A DNA stretch of 35,683 nucleotides. Source: an uncultured Anaerolineales bacterium. Its GTDB lineage: Bacteria > Chloroflexota > Anaerolineae > Anaerolineales > UBA4823. Of this stretch, positions 33,684 through 35,683 are shown piece after piece; the stretch's first letter is position 1; the number at the start of each line of letters is the position of its first letter. The translations under genes were made by a program, and so were the position numbers. Below the pieces are notes generated by a model. It had not been told where the DNA came from and did no database searches. It saw nothing but the letters and a program-made list of their open reading frames with translations. The stretch is taken from NCBI GenBank assembly GCA_937928795.1, contig CALFWB010000019.1, positions 1 through 35,683 of the forward strand. Reading direction: 5' to 3'.

Positions 33684-34136
33684 TCAACTTTCAAGAAGAA
33701 GGTGATCGATTTCGTCTCGGATAGCTCTTAGGTCGGAAAGGCGAAGGTAAACGATGGCATAGCGGATGTAGGCGATTTGGTCTAATTCTTTTAGACCGGC
33801 GATTACCATATCCCCCACGACGCGCGAGGAAACCTCTGCTTTTCCCATTGCCTGAAGATTGGCTTCAATTTCCCCGACCAAGCGCTCGATGTCCGCAGCA
33901 GAGACCGGCCGTTTGGCACAGGCAATGCGAATGCCGCGTAACAACTTCTCGCGATCGAATTCCTCCCGTGTTCCATCTGCCTTGATGATTAAGGGAGTTG
34001 CCAAAATGGGGCGCTCGTAGGTGCTGAACCGTTGGCCGCATTTTTCACATTCACGCCGCCGGCGCACACCGCCGCGTGAATCATGCGAAGTATCGATAAC
34101 CCGAGAAGTCGTGTTTTTACAGTAAGGGCATTGCAT
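33684..34136 (-). CDS. nrdR: Transcriptional repressor NrdR
   Basis: An ATP/dATP-sensing repressor of ribonucleotide reductase genes. Its 150 residues have the zinc ribbon C3-x2-C6 ... C30-x2-C33 in MQCPYC and RRRRECEKCGQRFSTYER, followed by an ATP-cone domain (from about 47). The family start is fixed by MQCPYC, yet no Shine-Dalgarno is visible before this ATG; the leader is AT-rich. It precedes nrdJ on the same strand and probably controls the operon through its own promoter. Confidence 0.95.
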   Translation of the reverse strand: MQCPYCKNTTSRVIDTSHDSRGGVRRRRECEKCGQRFSTYERPILATPLIIKADGTREEFDREKLLRGIRIACAKRPVSAADIERLVGEIEANLQAMGKAEVSSRVVGDMVIAGLKELDQIAYIRYAIVYLRLSDLRAIRDEIDHLLLES

Positions 34137-34181
34137 AATAAGAAATAAAATAGTAGAACAAATGTAGCCCCTATAGATGGG

Positions 34182-34213
34182 AGTATATTAAGGGGTATTG
34201 GTCATATATTGTG
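34182..34213 (-). promoter_or_regulatory. Candidate pair of NrdR-box-like sites
   Basis: On the minus strand CACAATATATG (34200-34213 region) and TTAATATACT (34182-34191) share an AATATA core and are 21 bases apart, two helical turns. NrdR boxes resemble ACACWATATWTTGTGT and usually occur in pairs near nrd promoters. Each match here is imperfect. They lie just downstream of the promoter at 34223-34251. Confidence 0.3.
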
Positions 34214-34222
34214 CTGTTTTGC

Positions 34223-34251
34223 ATTTTAGCATAGGAAATCCAATAAAGCAA
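34223..34251 (-). promoter_or_regulatory. Promoter of the nrdR-nrdJ-kinase operon
   Basis: On the minus strand TTGCTT (34246-34251) and TAAAAT (34223-34228) are separated by exactly 17 bases, matching 4 of 6 and 5 of 6 consensus positions. The predicted start is near 34216, about 80 bases before the nrdR start codon. Confidence 0.6.
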
Positions 34252-34281
34252 GAGTTAATCTGCATTAATAAGATTAAAGTT

Positions 34282-34309
34282 TTCGGGGTGGCAATTTAGC
34301 CACCCCGAA
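34282..34309. other. Strong hairpin between ftsZ and nrdR
   Basis: TTCGGGGTGGC (34282-34292) pairs with all 11 bases of 34299-34309 around a 6-base loop. On the minus strand it is followed by AACTTTAATC, a weak T-rich tract, so it may back up termination after ftsZ. A further 7-base-pair hairpin (CTCTCCA 34321-34327 with 34343-34349) lies beside it. Confidence 0.5.
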
Positions 34310-34359
34310 TGCACCGTTTTCTCTCCACGCGAGGGCAAAGTATGGAGAGGAGCGGGCAG

Positions 34360-34405
34360 AAAACCCGAAGGGCTGCTGGGAGGAGGAGACCAGCAGCTTG
34401 TCGGG
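34360..34405 (-). terminator. Probable intrinsic terminator of ftsZ
   Basis: On the minus strand, about 24 bases after the ftsZ stop, an outer CCCGA/TCGGG helix and an inner perfect GCTGCTGG/CCAGCAGC helix form a long hairpin followed by TTTT. The loop reads TCTCCTCCTC. The plus-strand loop GAGGAGGAGACC is identical to that of the hairpin at 16889-16927. Confidence 0.55.
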
Positions 34406-34428
34406 AAAAGAGGGGACTTCTTTTGGGC

Positions 34429-35568
34429 TTATTTCAACCGATCGCTGGTCGAACGGTTCCGCAAGAAGGTTGGAATGTCCAAATCTTCGGTGTTGAAGGC
34501 TCGCGGTTGAAAGTCACGCCGGGGGGGTGAAGTTGATGGCTTATTTTGTACCGCCCGGTCGGCTTTCGTTTCCCGCGATGCTACCTCGCTGTGAGAACGG
34601 GTTGCAGTGGAGCGTTCAAAACCCGTGGCGATCACCGTAATGCGCACCTCGTCTTTCATATTTGGGTCGATGACTGCGCCGAAAATCAAGTTGACATCCG
34701 GATGCGCAGTCGCTCGGATAATTTCGGCTGCTTCGTTGACGTCATAGAGCGTCAAATCGTTACCGCCGGTAATATTGAACAAAATACCTCTGGCTCCATC
34801 GATGGTGATATCCAGCAATTGGCTGGAGATCGCCTGCTCTGCTGCCATTCGGGCAGCTCCTTCGCCTTTGCCGGTGCCAACCGCCATCAAGGCTGCGCCG
34901 CCTTCAGACATAATGGTGCGTACATCGGCAAAATCTAGATTGATCAATCCGGGAACTGTGATCAACTCAGAGATCCCCTGAACGCCTTGACGCAATACAT
35001 CGTCGGCGAGCTTAAAAGACTGTTGAATGTTGACGCGCCGATCGATGATTTCCAGAATTCGGTCATTGGGGATGACGATTAAGGTATCGGCTTGTTCTTT
35101 TAGTTTGCCAATCCCCTGTTCTGCGGTTTGGATGCGTTTGGGTCCTTCCCATGAAAAAGGTCGTGTGACAACACCGATGGTCAAGGCGCCACAATCCTTA
35201 GCAATCTGAGCTACGATCGGCGCAGCGCCGGTGCCCGTGCCTCCTCCCATGCCGGCAGTAACAAAGATCAGGTCAGCACCCTTGAGGATGTTGTAGAGAT
35301 CTTCCGCAGATTCCTCCGCGGCCTTTCGCCCGGTTTCGGGATCGCCACCAGAGCCTAGACCACGGGTTAGTTTCTCGCCAATGCGCACCCGGATTGGGGC
35401 TTTTGAGCTGAGCAAGGCTTGGGCGTCGGTATTGATGCCGACAAATTCAACACCCTGCAATCCTTCATCGATCATGCGGTCGACGGCATTGCAACCGCCG
35501 CCGCCAACGCCAACGACCTTAATCTTGGCAAAAGATTCCAGTGAATTAGGAATTGGATTGGTACTCAT
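34429..35568 (-). CDS. ftsZ: Cell division protein FtsZ
   Basis: The tubulin-like GTPase that forms the division ring. Its 379 residues have the N-terminal [13 protein letters not shown], the GTP-binding tubulin signature [12 protein letters not shown], the T7 loop [11 protein letters not shown] with the catalytic aspartate, and IATGFE at the end of the core. A variable linker of about 45 residues leads to the conserved C-terminal peptide [11 protein letters not shown], which in other bacteria binds FtsA and other partners. GAGGAGG lies 8 bases before the ATG. The end of ftsA is just upstream, giving the usual ftsA-ftsZ order. Confidence 0.98.
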   Translation of the reverse strand: MSTNPIPNSLESFAKIKVVGVGGGGCNAVDRMIDEGLQGVEFVGINTDAQALLSSKAPIRVRIGEKLTRGLGSGGDPETGRKAAEESAEDLYNILKGADLIFVTAGMGGGTGTGAAPIVAQIAKDCGALTIGVVTRPFSWEGPKRIQTAEQGIGKLKEQADTLIVIPNDRILEIIDRRVNIQQSFKLADDVLRQGVQGISELITVPGLINLDFADVRTIMSEGGAALMAVGTGKGEGAARMAAEQAISSQLLDITIDGARGILFNITGGNDLTLYDVNEAAEIIRATAHPDVNLIFGAVIDPNMKDEVRITVIATGFERSTATRSHSEVASRETKADRAVQNKPSTSPPRRDFQPRAFNTEDLDIPTFLRNRSTSDRLK

Positions 35569-35619
35569 AAAAAGATCCTCCTCTATTTTAAGTTTCGTCG
35601 TGTGTTATCGGCCTTCCCG

Positions 35620-35683
35620 TTAGGGAAGTAGCCGCCGTAACCATTCTTTCAATATCTCCCAGGCTTGATGATTCCCTGCTAAA
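35620..35683 (-). CDS. ftsA: Probable C-terminal end of FtsA (partial)
   Basis: The last 20 codons of a minus-strand frame entering from the window edge read LAGNHQAWEILKEWLRRLLP and stop at 35620-35622. The end is an amphipathic helix rich in Trp, Leu, Arg and Lys, as in the C-terminal membrane-targeting helix of FtsA. Its position, 51 bases upstream of ftsZ on the same strand, is the classic ftsA place. The call rests on this short tail and on synteny only. Confidence 0.6.
   Translation of the reverse strand, partial: LAGNHQAWEILKEWLRRLLP

Overview
This window looks like a chromosomal piece of a bacterium of the Chloroflexota, probably an anaerobic Anaerolineae. That is an inference from the gene set and the repeats: soluble bacterial Hdr-like redox clusters, an adenosylcobalamin-dependent ribonucleotide reductase with NrdR, ftsA-ftsZ, and GC-rich dispersed palindromes. 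No rRNA, tRNA, CRISPR array or transposase was seen.

Region 1 (1-16718) is a large soluble electron-transfer locus. A GltD-like NAD(P)H oxidoreductase is read leftward. Divergent from it is a tight rightward operon: hdrC-hdrB-hdrA'-hdrA'', a second hdrC-hdrB, a 1500-residue protein fusing HdrA', GltD and HdrA'' modules, an MvhD-like [2Fe-2S] subunit, an FdhB/FrhB-like subunit, and a TfrB/TfrA-like fumarate reductase pair, closed by a clear terminator. There is no hydrogenase, formate dehydrogenase catalytic subunit or membrane anchor. The simplest reading is a cytoplasmic flavin-based bifurcating or confurcating complex that links NAD(P)H or another low-potential donor to a fumarate-type (enoate) reductase.

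Region 2 (16719-20651) is accessory. A long intergenic stretch carries repeats, a perfect CRP/FNR-type palindrome, a consensus promoter and a run of RNA hairpins. It precedes an exported LpqC-type esterase and a Tat-exported YtcJ-like amidohydrolase. A nested inverted repeat follows.

Region 3 (20599-29157) is a rightward run: a membrane-anchored protein of unknown function, pth, mfd, then an unusual trio. The trio is an initiating sugar-phosphate transferase, a fused alpha/beta E1 of a 2-oxoacid dehydrogenase, and a protein joining a lipoyl domain and an E3/E1-binding domain to a NeuD/PglD-type sugar acyltransferase instead of an E2 catalytic domain. It suggests direct transfer of acyl groups from lipoamide to a surface sugar, and it is the most novel system here. 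The linker joining the two E1 halves is made of a dispersed palindromic repeat like the one at the window start.

Region 4 (29384-35683) holds a UbiA-family prenyltransferase and, on the minus strand, the deoxynucleotide-supply operon nrdR-nrdJ-deoxynucleoside kinase, then ftsZ and the last codons of ftsA.
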